Positions 31,607 to 42,140 of a stretch of 64,000 nucleotides of DNA are shown piece by piece. A program made the position numbers and the translations under genes. Source of the DNA: an uncultured Bacteroidota bacterium (GTDB lineage: Bacteria > Bacteroidota > Bacteroidia > Flavobacteriales > Flavobacteriaceae); assembly GCA_902605445.1 (NCBI GenBank), contig CACLCL010000005.1:1-64000 (forward strand), written 5' to 3'. How positions within the stretch are numbered: position 1 is the first letter of the stretch; each line of letters starts with the position of its first letter. Below the pieces are notes generated by a model. The model saw only the letters and a list, made by a program, of their open reading frames with translations, did no database searches and had not been told where the DNA came from.

Positions 31607-32701
31607 TTAATTTTTTTCGATGTAAATGGATCTAGATGGGAATGCAAATTCACATTTATGTTTGTTTACAATTTCAATTATACTAAAATTAATTTTCTCC
31701 TGAGTATCAATTAGTACTTCCCAATCCGGGCTATCTACATAATACAAAACCATAATATCTAATGAACTTGGACCAAAATTTAAGAATTTTACTTTACCAT
31801 CTTGGTTTGTCATCTCATGCCTATCAACTAGTATCTGTATATCATTTACTATTGCTTTAATTTTTTCAATTGATGTGTCATAAGTTAGTCCGATGTTGAA
31901 CTTAACTCTCCTTACTGGTCTAGCGCCTAAATTATCCAATTCACTACTTATAATATTTTTGTTTGGAACCGTCACTATACTTTTATCAAAAGTTCTTATT
32001 CTGGTACTTCTGAAACCTACTTTTTCAACAATTCCAGTAACACCACCAAGAGTGACGATATCTCCAACAGTGAAGGGTTTATCAAAAAAGATAGTAAATG
32101 AACCTAATAGGTTTTCAAGACTTTCCTTTGATGCTAGCGCGAACGCAACACCACCAATACCCAAACCCGTTACTAGTGCGGTAATATTTACATCAAAAAC
32201 ATTTCCTAGTATCATCACAATACCTAAAACTATTGTAAGTACTTTGGCAATGTCTATAGCAAAAGGTATTAATTGATCATCGACTTTACTTTCGGTTTCC
32301 AAAGCTCTGTTCTTAAGCTTATATCCAAAAAAATCAATAGCTCTATTTATTGTCCAGAAAATAGTTATCAAGATAAAGAGGTTAAAAGCTTTTGATATAT
32401 AAATTGATATATCAACACTATCTTCAGAGGATAAATAGTCTGGTAGATTAATAAACTTGGAGGAAAAATAAACAACAACTAAAAATAAAAAATATCGTAT
32501 AGGTTTTTTAAGTAATAAATCAAATTTAATATTATCATTTCCAGATTCATCTTTAGCAAAAAAATTAAATAATAATTTGGTTATAAATAATCTTAATGGA
32601 TTAGTGATAAGTAAACCTAAAATCAGAGAAACTAAAAAATATAGATAATTAATTATTTTATTACCAAAGAAATCAATATTTAAAATCTCAAAAAAATCCA
32701 T
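31607..32701 (-). CDS. MscS-family mechanosensitive ion channel
   Basis: TM-rich N-terminus, GLGIGGVAFALASKESLENLLGSFTIFFDKPFTVGD. Confidence 0.95.
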   Translation of the reverse strand: MDFFEILNIDFFGNKIINYLYFLVSLILGLLITNPLRLFITKLLFNFFAKDESGNDNIKFDLLLKKPIRYFLFLVVVYFSSKFINLPDYLSSEDSVDISIYISKAFNLFILITIFWTINRAIDFFGYKLKNRALETESKVDDQLIPFAIDIAKVLTIVLGIVMILGNVFDVNITALVTGLGIGGVAFALASKESLENLLGSFTIFFDKPFTVGDIVTLGGVTGIVEKVGFRSTRIRTFDKSIVTVPNKNIISSELDNLGARPVRRVKFNIGLTYDTSIEKIKAIVNDIQILVDRHEMTNQDGKVKFLNFGPSSLDIMVLYYVDSPDWEVLIDTQEKINFSIIEIVNKHKCEFAFPSRSIYIEKN

Positions 32702-32823
32702 AATTATAGACCAAAAATATTAAATATTTAGTTAGAAAATTATTTTAATAAAAAATTATATCAACCAAAATGCTAATTTTTATTAAATTACTCTCAAATT
32801 AATCTTATCGAAAATTAAAAATT

Positions 32824-33378
32824 ATGAAATTATTAAAAAAAATATTTTACTTAAGCTTTATTACATTAATTGTAATGAGTTGTAATACACCTGAAAGAAG
32901 TGTTGGAATGAATTCCTGGGAAGGTTTGGATGAATTAAAATGGCATATTGGAACTGAGCCTCCAATAAATACTGTTCTCGAATTTGAAGATGCTTGGCGA
33001 GCTAATGATTATGAAAAAATGAAAATGATGACAACAGATAGTACAACATTTACTGGTGGAAATGGTGAAACATTAGGTGTTTCAGAGTGGTTTGAAAATA
33101 TTCAAGCTAATGCTAAAAGAAGAGATTCAATAGGTGCTACTTTGAACTGGAAAACTAATTCTGTATTTTCTGTTGATATAGCTCCAGGAGAAGGTGGTGA
33201 ATTGGTTCATTATAACATAGATGTTGAATATTCTGAAGGTGATGAAACAAGTGAATATAACAGCATGCAAATATGGTATATAGTCGATGGAAAGGTAATT
33301 AGGCGAAACTCATATTGGAAAGCTATTGTCAATGATGATAAAGATGAAGAAACTGATGAGGTTTCTGAAGAAGAATAA
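32824..33378 (+). CDS. NTF2-like lipoprotein
   Basis: Lipobox VMSC; EDAWRANDYEKMKMMTTDSTTF SnoaL/NTF2-like; acidic C-terminal tail. Confidence 0.65.
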   Translation: MKLLKKIFYLSFITLIVMSCNTPERSVGMNSWEGLDELKWHIGTEPPINTVLEFEDAWRANDYEKMKMMTTDSTTFTGGNGETLGVSEWFENIQANAKRRDSIGATLNWKTNSVFSVDIAPGEGGELVHYNIDVEYSEGDETSEYNSMQIWYIVDGKVIRRNSYWKAIVNDDKDEETDEVSEEE

Positions 33379-33420
33379 AAATTGACTTTTTTTGTTGTTC
33401 TATAATAACAATTAAACATA

Positions 33421-33448
33421 AAAAAAGCACTATTTGTGGTGCTTTTTT
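33421..33448. terminator. Rho-independent terminator, probably bidirectional
   Basis: AAAAAAGCAC-tatttgtg-GTGCTTTTTT perfect 10-bp inverted repeat between two convergent genes. Confidence 0.85.
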
Positions 33449-33473
33449 TATGTTTTAAACTAATAGTAAATTC

Positions 33474-34289
33474 CTAATTATTACCTAATATTAATGGTAA
33501 GCCATCTTTACCACTACCAACAACTACAACCTTGGAATTTCCTGACTCAGCAAGCTTTAGAGTTGCTTCAATTCCTTTATCTCTTAAAATGTTAGGAGTT
33601 AATGATGCGGCTAAAATTCTATTAGCATCAGCTTTTCCTTGGGCTTCTATTCTCTGTTTTTCGGCTTCTTTCGCAGCTGTTACCAATCTAAATTCATACT
33701 CAAGTGATTCTTGCTCTTGCTTCAGCTTTCTTTCAATTGCTTCCTTAATAGAAGGTGGTAATGTTACATCTCTAACTAATATCTCATTTAGTTGAATGTA
33801 CTGATCATCAACGATTTTTTTTGTTTCGTCAAAAATTTCAGTTTGTATGTCATCTCTTTTGGATGAATATAATTGCTCTGGGGTATACCTACCTACAACA
33901 CTACGAGCAGCAGACCTTATAGCAGGTAATAATATACGTTGCTTATATGCTTCACTTTTTTCTTTATGTAGTTTTCCCAAATCTTCATATTTTGGTTGAA
34001 ACCAAGCGGATGCCTCCAACTGAATGTCAAGACCGTTAGATGATAAAACATTCATTTTTTCAAAAACTTCCTGCTGTCTAACTTCATATTTAAATACTGA
34101 ATTCCATGGTAAAACAATATGAAAACCTTCATCTAATGGAGGTTCATCGGTAACAACACCACCTCCAAAAAGCTTATATAGAACACCTGCTTCTCCACTA
34201 CCAATCGTTACAAACGATTTTGCAAATACTAATAAAAGGAATGAAATTCCAACAAGTAATGGAACTCCAATTTTTGGTAAATTATTCAT
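33474..34289 (-). CDS. SPFH/prohibitin family protein
   Basis: TM N-terminus, GSGEAGVLYKLFGGGV, EAEKQRIEAQGKADANRI. Confidence 0.9.
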   Translation of the reverse strand: MNNLPKIGVPLLVGISFLLLVFAKSFVTIGSGEAGVLYKLFGGGVVTDEPPLDEGFHIVLPWNSVFKYEVRQQEVFEKMNVLSSNGLDIQLEASAWFQPKYEDLGKLHKEKSEAYKQRILLPAIRSAARSVVGRYTPEQLYSSKRDDIQTEIFDETKKIVDDQYIQLNEILVRDVTLPPSIKEAIERKLKQEQESLEYEFRLVTAAKEAEKQRIEAQGKADANRILAASLTPNILRDKGIEATLKLAESGNSKVVVVGSGKDGLPLILGNN

Positions 34290-34309
34290 AATTTTTAATT
34301 TTTAATTTA

Positions 34310-35056
34310 TTAAGTTAATAAACCACCATTTACATGGATGGTTTGTCCAGTTACATATGATGACATATCACTTCCAAGCCATAGACAAACATTAGCTATG
34401 TCCTTTGGTGTGCCACCTCTTTTTAATGGAATAGAATCTCTCCATTCCTGTACTACTTTATCATCTAGAACTTCGGTCATCTCTGTTTCAATAAAACCAG
34501 GGGCAATTACGTTACATCTTATGTTTCTTGAACCCAATTCTAAAGCTATTGATTTGGAAAATCCAATGATACCTGCTTTTGAGGCTGCATAATTTGATTG
34601 ACCTGCATTTCCCTTAACACCAACAACTGAGCTCATATTAATTATTGAGCCAAATCGTTGTTTAAGCATCGTCCTTTGTATTGCCTTTGTCATATTAAAT
34701 ACAGACTTTAAATTAATAGAAATTACTTTATCAAAGTCCTCCTCTTTCATTCTCATTAACAGATTATCAATTGTTATGCCAGCATTGTTAATTAATATAT
34801 CTATTACAGGAAAATCATTTACAATTTTATTAATCAAATTTTCACAATCATTAAAATTTGAAGCGTCGGACTTGTAACCTTTTACAATTACACCTTCTCT
34901 AGACAATTCGTTTTCAATTTCCTTAGCTAAATCAGAAGAGCTTGAGTATGTAAAAATAACATTTGCTCCATTCTTAGCAAAAGTTTCAGCAATTCCTCTA
35001 CCTATGCCTCTTGTAGCTCCAGTAATAATTGCAGTTTTATCTTTTAATATTTTCAT
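34310..35056 (-). CDS. fabG: 3-oxoacyl-[ACP] reductase
   Basis: ITGATRGIGRGIA, NNAGIT, YAASKAGIIGFSKS, GGLLT C-terminus. Confidence 0.93.
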   Translation of the reverse strand: MKILKDKTAIITGATRGIGRGIAETFAKNGANVIFTYSSSSDLAKEIENELSREGVIVKGYKSDASNFNDCENLINKIVNDFPVIDILINNAGITIDNLLMRMKEEDFDKVISINLKSVFNMTKAIQRTMLKQRFGSIINMSSVVGVKGNAGQSNYAASKAGIIGFSKSIALELGSRNIRCNVIAPGFIETEMTEVLDDKVVQEWRDSIPLKRGGTPKDIANVCLWLGSDMSSYVTGQTIHVNGGLLT

Positions 35057-35057
35057 A

Positions 35058-35933
35058 CTATTTATTATAAATTTCTAACACTTTTTTTCCAATCTCTGCT
35101 GGTGAATCAACAACATGAATACCTGAGAGATTTAGAATTCTCTTTTTAGCTTGTGCTGTGTCATCAGAACCTCCAACAATGGCCCCAGCATGTCCCATAG
35201 TTCTGCCTGCAGGGGCTGTTTCTCCTGCGATAAAACCAATAACAGGTTTTGTAGACTTAGACTCCTTATACCATTTTGCAGCATCAGCCTCTAATTGACC
35301 CCCAATCTCTCCTATTAAAACAATAATTTCAGTTTCAGAGTCATTAATAAAAAGTTTTAATGCATCTTTTACCGTTGTACCTATAATTGGATCACCACCA
35401 ATGCCAATCGCTGTTGAAATCCCTAACCCTTGTTTTACAACTTGATCAGCAGCTTCATAGGTTAAGGTTCCAGATTTAGAAATTACTCCAACAGAACCTT
35501 TTTTGAATATAAAACCTGGCATTATACCAACTTTTGCTTCTTCAGGCGATATAACACCTGGGCAATTAGGCCCTATTAAAATAACATCCTTTCCCTCAAT
35601 ATGGTTTTTAACTTTAATCATATCACTAATTGGGATACCTTCAGTAATCGCAATTATAACTTTAATGCCAGCTTCAGTAGCCTCAATAATTGCACTAGCT
35701 GCAAAAGCAGGTGGAACAAAAATAATGCTTGTATTTGCATCAGTATTTAAAATAGCTTCATTTACAGTATTAAAAACAGGTAATCCTAAATGCATTTGAC
35801 CACCTTTTTTAGGAGTTACACCACCAACTAAGTTTGTACCATACTCAATCATTTTTTCCGAGTGAAAAGAGCCTTCACGACCAGTAAAACCTTGAACAAT
35901 TATTTTTGAATTTTTATCAACTAATACACTCAT
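35058..35933 (-). CDS. sucD: Succinate-CoA ligase, alpha subunit
   Basis: [43 protein letters not shown]. Confidence 0.97.
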   Translation of the reverse strand: MSVLVDKNSKIIVQGFTGREGSFHSEKMIEYGTNLVGGVTPKKGGQMHLGLPVFNTVNEAILNTDANTSIIFVPPAFAASAIIEATEAGIKVIIAITEGIPISDMIKVKNHIEGKDVILIGPNCPGVISPEEAKVGIMPGFIFKKGSVGVISKSGTLTYEAADQVVKQGLGISTAIGIGGDPIIGTTVKDALKLFINDSETEIIVLIGEIGGQLEADAAKWYKESKSTKPVIGFIAGETAPAGRTMGHAGAIVGGSDDTAQAKKRILNLSGIHVVDSPAEIGKKVLEIYNK

Positions 35934-36499
35934 TATTCTTTAAATCTTTCTTTATAATTTCCTTTTTCAGTATCAACTTTAATTTTATCTCCCTCGTTAA
36001 TAAATAATGGTACATTTACAATTGCACCAGTTTCTAATGTCGCTGGTTTTGTTGCGTTTGTTGCAGTATTTCCCTTAACCCCAGGCTCTGTAGAAACAAC
36101 CTCTAAAATAACATTGGGTGGCATTTCTACAGAAAGAGGTATTCCTGTTTCAGAATTTGTAACGACTGTGACAATTTCACCCTCTTTCATTAATTGAGGG
36201 TTATCAAGAAATTTTTCCTCAATTGAAATTTGGTTATAATCATCAGTATTCATGAAATGATAAGTTGTAGAATCGTTGTATAAGTATTGATATTTGTTAG
36301 TTTCAACTCTTACTTTATCAATCTTATGACCCGCAGAAAAGGTATTATCAACAACTTTTCCATTAGTCAAACTTTTTAATTTTGTCCTAACAAAAGCAGG
36401 ACCTTTTCCAGGTTTAACGTGTAAAAACTCAATAATTTTATAAATATCATTATTAAATTTAATACATAATCCATTTTTTATTTCAGCAGTAGTGCTCAT
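35933..36499 (-). CDS. efp: Elongation factor P
   Basis: [37 protein letters not shown]. Confidence 0.97.
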   Translation of the reverse strand: MSTTAEIKNGLCIKFNNDIYKIIEFLHVKPGKGPAFVRTKLKSLTNGKVVDNTFSAGHKIDKVRVETNKYQYLYNDSTTYHFMNTDDYNQISIEEKFLDNPQLMKEGEIVTVVTNSETGIPLSVEMPPNVILEVVSTEPGVKGNTATNATKPATLETGAIVNVPLFINEGDKIKVDTEKGNYKERFKE

Positions 36500-36500
36500 A

Positions 36501-37286
36501 TTAATTTGATTTTGTATAGCCTTTCATTATACCTCTCTGGGAATTTTTAATAAACATCAAAATTTCATCTCTTTCATCGGAAACTTCCATCTCAGCTTCA
36601 ATTATTTCACAAGCTTGAGAATTATTGTAATTCCTTTGATATAATAATCTATATATATTTTGAATTTCTTTAATTTTTTCAGACGAATATCCCCTTCTTC
36701 TCAAACCTACTGAGTTTATACCCACATATGAAAGTGGCTCTCTTGCAGCTTTTACGTAAGGTGGGACATCCTTTCGAACAAGTGAACCTCCTGTCACAAA
36801 GGCGTGATCACCAATTTTACAAAACTGATGTATAGCGGTTAGTCCGGAAATAATTACATAATTACCAACTGACACATGTCCTGCCAATGTAGTATTATTT
36901 GAAAAAATACAATTATCTCCAACAATACAATCATGGGCAATGTGAGAATATGCCATTATTAAGCAATTATCTCCAATCACAGTTTTTTCTCTGTCATTAG
37001 TGCCTTTATTAATTGTTACGCATTCTCTTATTGTTACATTATTACCAATTTCAACAAAAGTTCTTTCATTATTATATTTTAAATCTTGAGGATTTGCAGA
37101 AATTACAGCTCCAGGGAAAATATTGCAATTCTTACCAATTCTTGCACCGTCCATTATAGAAACATTTGAACCGATCCAGGTACCCTCCCCAATGGTTACA
37201 TCACCATCAATTGATGTAAAAGGATCTATGACAACATTTTTTGCAATTTTTGCATTTTGGTGTATATATGCTAAAGGTTGTTTCAT
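36501..37286 (-). CDS. lpxA: UDP-N-acetylglucosamine acyltransferase
   Basis: Hexapeptide repeats, IFPGAVISANPQDLKY, ECVTINKGT. Confidence 0.96.
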   Translation of the reverse strand: MKQPLAYIHQNAKIAKNVVIDPFTSIDGDVTIGEGTWIGSNVSIMDGARIGKNCNIFPGAVISANPQDLKYNNERTFVEIGNNVTIRECVTINKGTNDREKTVIGDNCLIMAYSHIAHDCIVGDNCIFSNNTTLAGHVSVGNYVIISGLTAIHQFCKIGDHAFVTGGSLVRKDVPPYVKAAREPLSYVGINSVGLRRRGYSSEKIKEIQNIYRLLYQRNYNNSQACEIIEAEMEVSDERDEILMFIKNSQRGIMKGYTKSN

Positions 37287-37287
37287 A

Positions 37288-38691
37288 TTACTTTACTTTT
37301 ATTATTTGTGCAGTTAATTCAGCTTCAGCACACAGTTTTCCATTTGCATATGCTAATCCCTGCATATGACAAATTCCTCTTCTGAAAGGTCCAATCAAAA
37401 AGCATCTAAATATTATTGTATCTCCAGGTAAAATTTTATTTCTAAATCTTACTTTATCCATTTTAGCAAAAAATGTAAGATAGTTTTGCGGATCATCTAG
37501 CTTAGACATTACCAATATTCCACCCATTTGAGCCATTGCTTCAATAATTAAAACACCTGGCATTACAGGAAAGTCAGGGAAATGACCTTTAAAAAAGTCT
37601 TCATCAATTGTTACATTTTTGACACCAACAACATGGTTTTCACTTAACTCATATATTTTATCAACAAATAAAAATGGAGGCCTGTGGGGTAAAATTTCCA
37701 TAATTTTTGTGCTATCCATCAAAGGCTTACTTGAAAAATTAATATCAGGAATATCATTCATTTTAGAGTTTTTAATAACGTCTTTCATCTTTTTTGAAAA
37801 TTGTGTGTTTACATAATGTCCAGGCTTATTAGCAATAACCTTTCCTCTTATTTTAGTTCCAATCAAAGCTAAATCTCCTATCACATCCAATAGTTTATGT
37901 CTAGCAGCTTCATTAGGATAATGAAGATTTAAATTGTCAAGAATACCATTTGATTTAACCTTGATTTTATCTTTATTAAAAGCTTTTCTTAATTTTTCCA
38001 TTGTTGGTTTTGATAATGGTTTATCAACATAAACAATTGCGTTGTTTAAATCACCACCTTTTATAAGTCCTTTGTTGAGTAGCATTTCAATTTCATGAAG
38101 AAAACTAAAAGTTCTGCATTTTGAAATATCGTTTTTGAAGTCACTTATAGATTCAATTGAAGCATTTTGTGTCCCAAGAATCTTTGTTCCAAAGTCCACC
38201 ATAGTGGTTAACTTATAATTTTCTGAAGGAATAACTGTAATATCGCTTCCACTCTTTTCATCTTTGAAAGAAATGACTTTGTTTACAACATATTCCTTTC
38301 TCTTCTTATTTAATTTTTTTATACCTGCTTTTTCCAATGCCTCAACAAAATACTTAGAAGAACCATCCATGATTGGAGGTTCAGAAGCATTTAACTTAAT
38401 TAAAACATTATCAATTTCTAAACCTACCAGTGATGCTAAAACATGTTCACAAGTTTGGATAATGACATTATCATTTTTAAGGCAAGTTCCTCTGTCGGTA
38501 CTTGAAACATAACCTATATCAGCCTTAATTGTTGGTTGACCATCTAAATCTGTTCTTTTAAAAATGTAACCAGTATTTGCTTCAGAAGGACTAAATGTTA
38601 AATCTACTTCTTTACCAGTGTGTAAACCAACTCCCTTTAAAGAAACCTCTTTAGAAATTGTTGTCTGATTATGCTTAGTTTCAATTATCAT
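37288..38691 (-). CDS. Bifunctional LpxC deacetylase / FabZ dehydratase
   Basis: LpxC: SLKGVGLHTGKEV, TCEHVLASLVGLEIDN; FabZ: ILPHRPPFLFVDKI, GHFPDFPVMPGVLIIEAMAQ. Confidence 0.96.
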   Translation of the reverse strand: MIIETKHNQTTISKEVSLKGVGLHTGKEVDLTFSPSEANTGYIFKRTDLDGQPTIKADIGYVSSTDRGTCLKNDNVIIQTCEHVLASLVGLEIDNVLIKLNASEPPIMDGSSKYFVEALEKAGIKKLNKKRKEYVVNKVISFKDEKSGSDITVIPSENYKLTTMVDFGTKILGTQNASIESISDFKNDISKCRTFSFLHEIEMLLNKGLIKGGDLNNAIVYVDKPLSKPTMEKLRKAFNKDKIKVKSNGILDNLNLHYPNEAARHKLLDVIGDLALIGTKIRGKVIANKPGHYVNTQFSKKMKDVIKNSKMNDIPDINFSSKPLMDSTKIMEILPHRPPFLFVDKIYELSENHVVGVKNVTIDEDFFKGHFPDFPVMPGVLIIEAMAQMGGILVMSKLDDPQNYLTFFAKMDKVRFRNKILPGDTIIFRCFLIGPFRRGICHMQGLAYANGKLCAEAELTAQIIKVK

Positions 38692-39701
38692 TTACCTTTT
38701 TTAAAATTAAGATCTTTAATCACCTTTTCAAAGTTTTTAAATAAAACATATGATCGATTAAAATTTCTTTCGTCAATTGCTGGTGTACCTTTTATTATTG
38801 AATCGTCCGGGATATTACTAAAAACACCTGCTTGACCATTAATTCTAACATTATCACCAACCTTTAAGTGACCAACGAAACCAACCTGACCTCCAATTTG
38901 ACAATTTTTACCTATAACAGTAGATCCTGCGATTCCGGCCTGACCAGCTATTACGGTGTTTTTTCCAATTTTTACATTATGTGCAACCTGAACTAAGTTG
39001 TCAATTTTAACACCTTCATCAATAAATGTGGAACCTAAAGTTGCTCTATCGATAGAACAGTTTGAACCAATTTCTACATTGCTTTTGATATGAACATTAC
39101 CAATTTGTGGAGTTTTTATGTAAATACCATTACCGTCAGGAGCATATCCGAATCCATCAGATCCTATTACAGAATTAGAATGTATTATACATTCGTTTTC
39201 TATTATAGAGTCTTCATAAATTCTAACTCCTGAATGAATAACACAGTTATCTCCTATTGTTACATTAGATTTAATCGAAACATTATCCATTATAAATACA
39301 TTATTACCTATTTTACATCTTGAATCAATTGTTGTAAACTTTCCAATAGAAACATCCTTTCCAACTACAGTTGATTTGTCAACTGATGATAATTTATGAA
39401 TTCCTGTAAATTCTAATTTTTTTTTAGAAATGAGATTTAATAATTTGTTAAAAGATGAGTATGCATTTTCAACTACTAAAAGATTGGGGGTGTCTTTTGC
39501 TTTGTAATCTATACCCCTATCTACAATTACAACTGAAGCTTTAGTCTTGTAAAGCCAATGGATATATTTAGGATTAGATAAAAAAGTGATATCCCCCTCA
39601 ATCGCATCTTCAATTTTTGACAAATTGTATAGAGTAACTTTTTCATTACCTATAATTTCACCATCTAATATTTTAGCTAGTTTATTAATGGATATTTTCA
39701 T
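38688..39701 (-). CDS. lpxD: UDP-3-O-(3-hydroxyacyl)glucosamine N-acyltransferase
   Basis: Hexapeptide repeats, NSVIGSDGFGYAPDG, GGQVGFVGHLKVGD; ATG at 39701 preferred over the ORF-track TTG at 39710. Confidence 0.95.
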   Translation of the reverse strand: MKISINKLAKILDGEIIGNEKVTLYNLSKIEDAIEGDITFLSNPKYIHWLYKTKASVVIVDRGIDYKAKDTPNLLVVENAYSSFNKLLNLISKKKLEFTGIHKLSSVDKSTVVGKDVSIGKFTTIDSRCKIGNNVFIMDNVSIKSNVTIGDNCVIHSGVRIYEDSIIENECIIHSNSVIGSDGFGYAPDGNGIYIKTPQIGNVHIKSNVEIGSNCSIDRATLGSTFIDEGVKIDNLVQVAHNVKIGKNTVIAGQAGIAGSTVIGKNCQIGGQVGFVGHLKVGDNVRINGQAGVFSNIPDDSIIKGTPAIDERNFNRSYVLFKNFEKVIKDLNFKKGK

Positions 39702-39707
39702 AGACGG

Positions 39708-39715
39708 CAAAATTA
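39708..39715 (-). promoter_or_regulatory. Bacteroidota -7-type promoter element (TAATTTTG) for lpxD
   Basis: Reverse strand reads TAATTTTG (TAnnTTTG) 6 nt before the lpxD ATG. Confidence 0.5.
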
Positions 39716-39797
39716 GGAAATTTATACAAATAGAGTGTTTAAAGGTTTGTTAATTTATATGTGAACATAATTTTTATATTTTTACTCTTTAAATTTT

Positions 39798-41354
39798 TTG
39801 AAAATTGTGAATCACACTAGTATTTTATGGGTTGATGATGAAATAGATTTATTAAAGTCTCATATTATTTTTTTAAATGAAAAAGGGTATTCTGTTGACA
39901 CCTGTACAAATGGAGTTGATGCACTTGAAAAAGTATCGAAAAAAAGATATGAAGTTATTTTATTGGATGAAAATATGCCTGGACTAAATGGTATTGGAAC
40001 TTTAAAGCAAATAAAAAAAACTGACAGAAACCTTAAGGTTATCATGATTACAAAGAATGAGGAAGAGAATATAATGGAGGAAGCTATCGGAAAAGAAATT
40101 TCTGATTATCTAATAAAGCCTGTTAATCCAAATCAAATATTATTAAGCTTAAAGAAAACATTGAAAGATAAAGAGCTAATTAAAGATTCTAATATCTCTG
40201 AATATCAAAAAGAATTTAGAAATCTTTCAATGAAAATGATGAGTCTAGACAAGTTTGACGAATGGGTTGATTTTTATAAGGAATTAATAAGTTGGGAGTT
40301 AAAGCTTTCTGATATTGATGAAAATACAATGTCCGAAATATTAAACAATCAAAAATCTGAAGCAAATAAATTATTTTCAAAATTTATTGAAAAAAATTAT
40401 CAGCAATGGCTAAAGAGCAATTCTGGACCAACTTTATCACACAATCTTATTAAAAATCACCTGATTTCAGAAATTAATGGATCACCAGTATTATTTTTAG
40501 TTATTGATAATTTGAGATATGATCAGTGGAAAGTCATTGAATCCTCTGTCCTAGATTATTACAATCCTGTTAAAGAGTTGTCATATTTTAGTATTATTCC
40601 TACAACTACACAGTATTCAAGGAATTCCCTTTTTGCAGGAATGATGCCAAAAGAAATTAAAGACAGATTTCCTAAATTTTGGATGGATGATAATGAAAAA
40701 GGGGGTAAAAACCTTCACGAAGAAGATTTTCTTAAACAAAATTTAAAATCACTAAATCTTGGTAACATCAAAACTGAATATTTGAAAATTACTAATTTAA
40801 AAAGTGGTCAGAAAATTTCAGAGAATTTAAAACAAATGCTTAATAATGATCTTGTCACCATTGTATATAACTTTGTAGACATGTTGTCTCATTCAAAAAC
40901 TGAAATGGAAATCATTAAAGAATTAGCTTCTAATGACAAAGCATACAGATCTTTAACAAAGAGTTGGTTCATTAACTCACCTCTATTTGAACTGGTTAAA
41001 AATGCAAGTTTACTAGGATTCAAACTGATTGTTACCACTGATCACGGAACAATTAATGTTAAGAACCCATCAAAAATAATTGGTGATAGAAATTCAAGTC
41101 AAAATCTTAGATATAAAACAGGTCGAAGCTTAACATCAGATAAAAAAAATAATATCATATATTCAGACCCACACGATATAATGCTTCCAAAAGTTTCGAT
41201 AAACTCCTCTTTTGTATTTGCTAAAGAAGATTACTATTTAGTTTATCCAAATAACTATAACCATTACAGTAACTATTTCAAAAATACATATCAGCATGGT
41301 GGAATTTCAATGGAAGAAATGATAATTCCTTTTGTAGTTCTAAACCCTAAATAA
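39798..41354 (+). CDS. porX: PorX: response regulator receiver fused to PglZ/alkaline-phosphatase-like domain (T9SS regulator)
   Basis: ILWVDDEIDLL and LLDENMPG receiver motifs; LFLVIDNLRYDQW and VTTDHGTI effector motifs. Confidence 0.93.
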   Translation: MKIVNHTSILWVDDEIDLLKSHIIFLNEKGYSVDTCTNGVDALEKVSKKRYEVILLDENMPGLNGIGTLKQIKKTDRNLKVIMITKNEEENIMEEAIGKEISDYLIKPVNPNQILLSLKKTLKDKELIKDSNISEYQKEFRNLSMKMMSLDKFDEWVDFYKELISWELKLSDIDENTMSEILNNQKSEANKLFSKFIEKNYQQWLKSNSGPTLSHNLIKNHLISEINGSPVLFLVIDNLRYDQWKVIESSVLDYYNPVKELSYFSIIPTTTQYSRNSLFAGMMPKEIKDRFPKFWMDDNEKGGKNLHEEDFLKQNLKSLNLGNIKTEYLKITNLKSGQKISENLKQMLNNDLVTIVYNFVDMLSHSKTEMEIIKELASNDKAYRSLTKSWFINSPLFELVKNASLLGFKLIVTTDHGTINVKNPSKIIGDRNSSQNLRYKTGRSLTSDKKNNIIYSDPHDIMLPKVSINSSFVFAKEDYYLVYPNNYNHYSNYFKNTYQHGGISMEEMIIPFVVLNPK

Positions 41355-41355
41355 A

Positions 41356-41781
41356 ATGAAAAATATTTTTACATACAAACTAAACGAAATTGACAAAGTT
41401 TCGGATATTATTATAAGTAATTTAGACAAAACTAATATTATACTATTTAATGGCGAAATTGGTTCAGGTAAAACTACAATTATAAAATCTATTTTAGAAA
41501 AAATGGGGGTTAATGAAAATATTACAAGTCCCACTTTTTCAATTGTAAATGAGTATATATTAAAACATGATAATATTTATCATTTTGACCTTTACAGAGT
41601 TAAATCTGTTGATGAATTAAATCAAATAGGTTTTGAGGACTATATTTGTTCAAATAATTTATGTTTTATTGAATGGCCAAAATTAGCTTTAAAATATTTT
41701 TTTTCATGTTATCTGTTAATCAATTTGAAATTAATAGATAAAAAAACTCGTGAGGTTGAATTAATAATAAAAAATCAATGA
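41356..41781 (+). CDS. tsaE: tRNA threonylcarbamoyladenosine biosynthesis ATPase
   Basis: NGEIGSGKTT Walker A, TSPTFSIVNEY, IYHFDLYR, FIEWP. Confidence 0.95.
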   Translation: MKNIFTYKLNEIDKVSDIIISNLDKTNIILFNGEIGSGKTTIIKSILEKMGVNENITSPTFSIVNEYILKHDNIYHFDLYRVKSVDELNQIGFEDYICSNNLCFIEWPKLALKYFFSCYLLINLKLIDKKTREVELIIKNQ

Positions 41782-42140
41782 ATTTCATTAAAAGACTGAC
41801 ATTTTTTTCTGCTGGTTTTATGATCGGAATGTTATTTTTAATGTTCTTTTTGAGTGGAAAAAAAACAAGCTGTAATTACATGCCAAATTCAAGGGTTAAA
41901 AACGATATTTTAAAGAAAAATATTTCATTTTCAAATTTAAAAAATAAGAGCGACTCATTAGTAATTCTAAATTCTATCAGTAATGGAGATATTATTTTTT
42001 CAAAAAGTAATACTACAAAGCAAAAGTGTAAGGAATACTATTTTGAAAATAACAGCAAAATCAATGAAATCTGGTTAAGAATTAACAATTGCAAAGATAA
42101 AGCAATTATATCCGATTACTCAATCAAAAAAATTAATTAA
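41778..42140 (+). CDS. Small membrane-anchored protein of unknown function (DUF4258-like)
   Basis: N-terminal TM helix; 4-bp overlap with tsaE; recalls flavobacterial DUF4258-type proteins. Confidence 0.55.
   Translation: MNFIKRLTFFSAGFMIGMLFLMFFLSGKKTSCNYMPNSRVKNDILKKNISFSNLKNKSDSLVILNSISNGDIIFSKSNTTKQKCKEYYFENNSKINEIWLRINNCKDKAIISDYSIKKIN

Noticed and set aside
31893-32276. 127-aa plus-strand ORF
   Set aside because: Antisense to the conserved MscS core; no independent evidence of coding.
37288-38691. LpxC-FabZ fusion considered as a novel gene fusion
   Set aside because: Well-known architecture in Bacteroidota.
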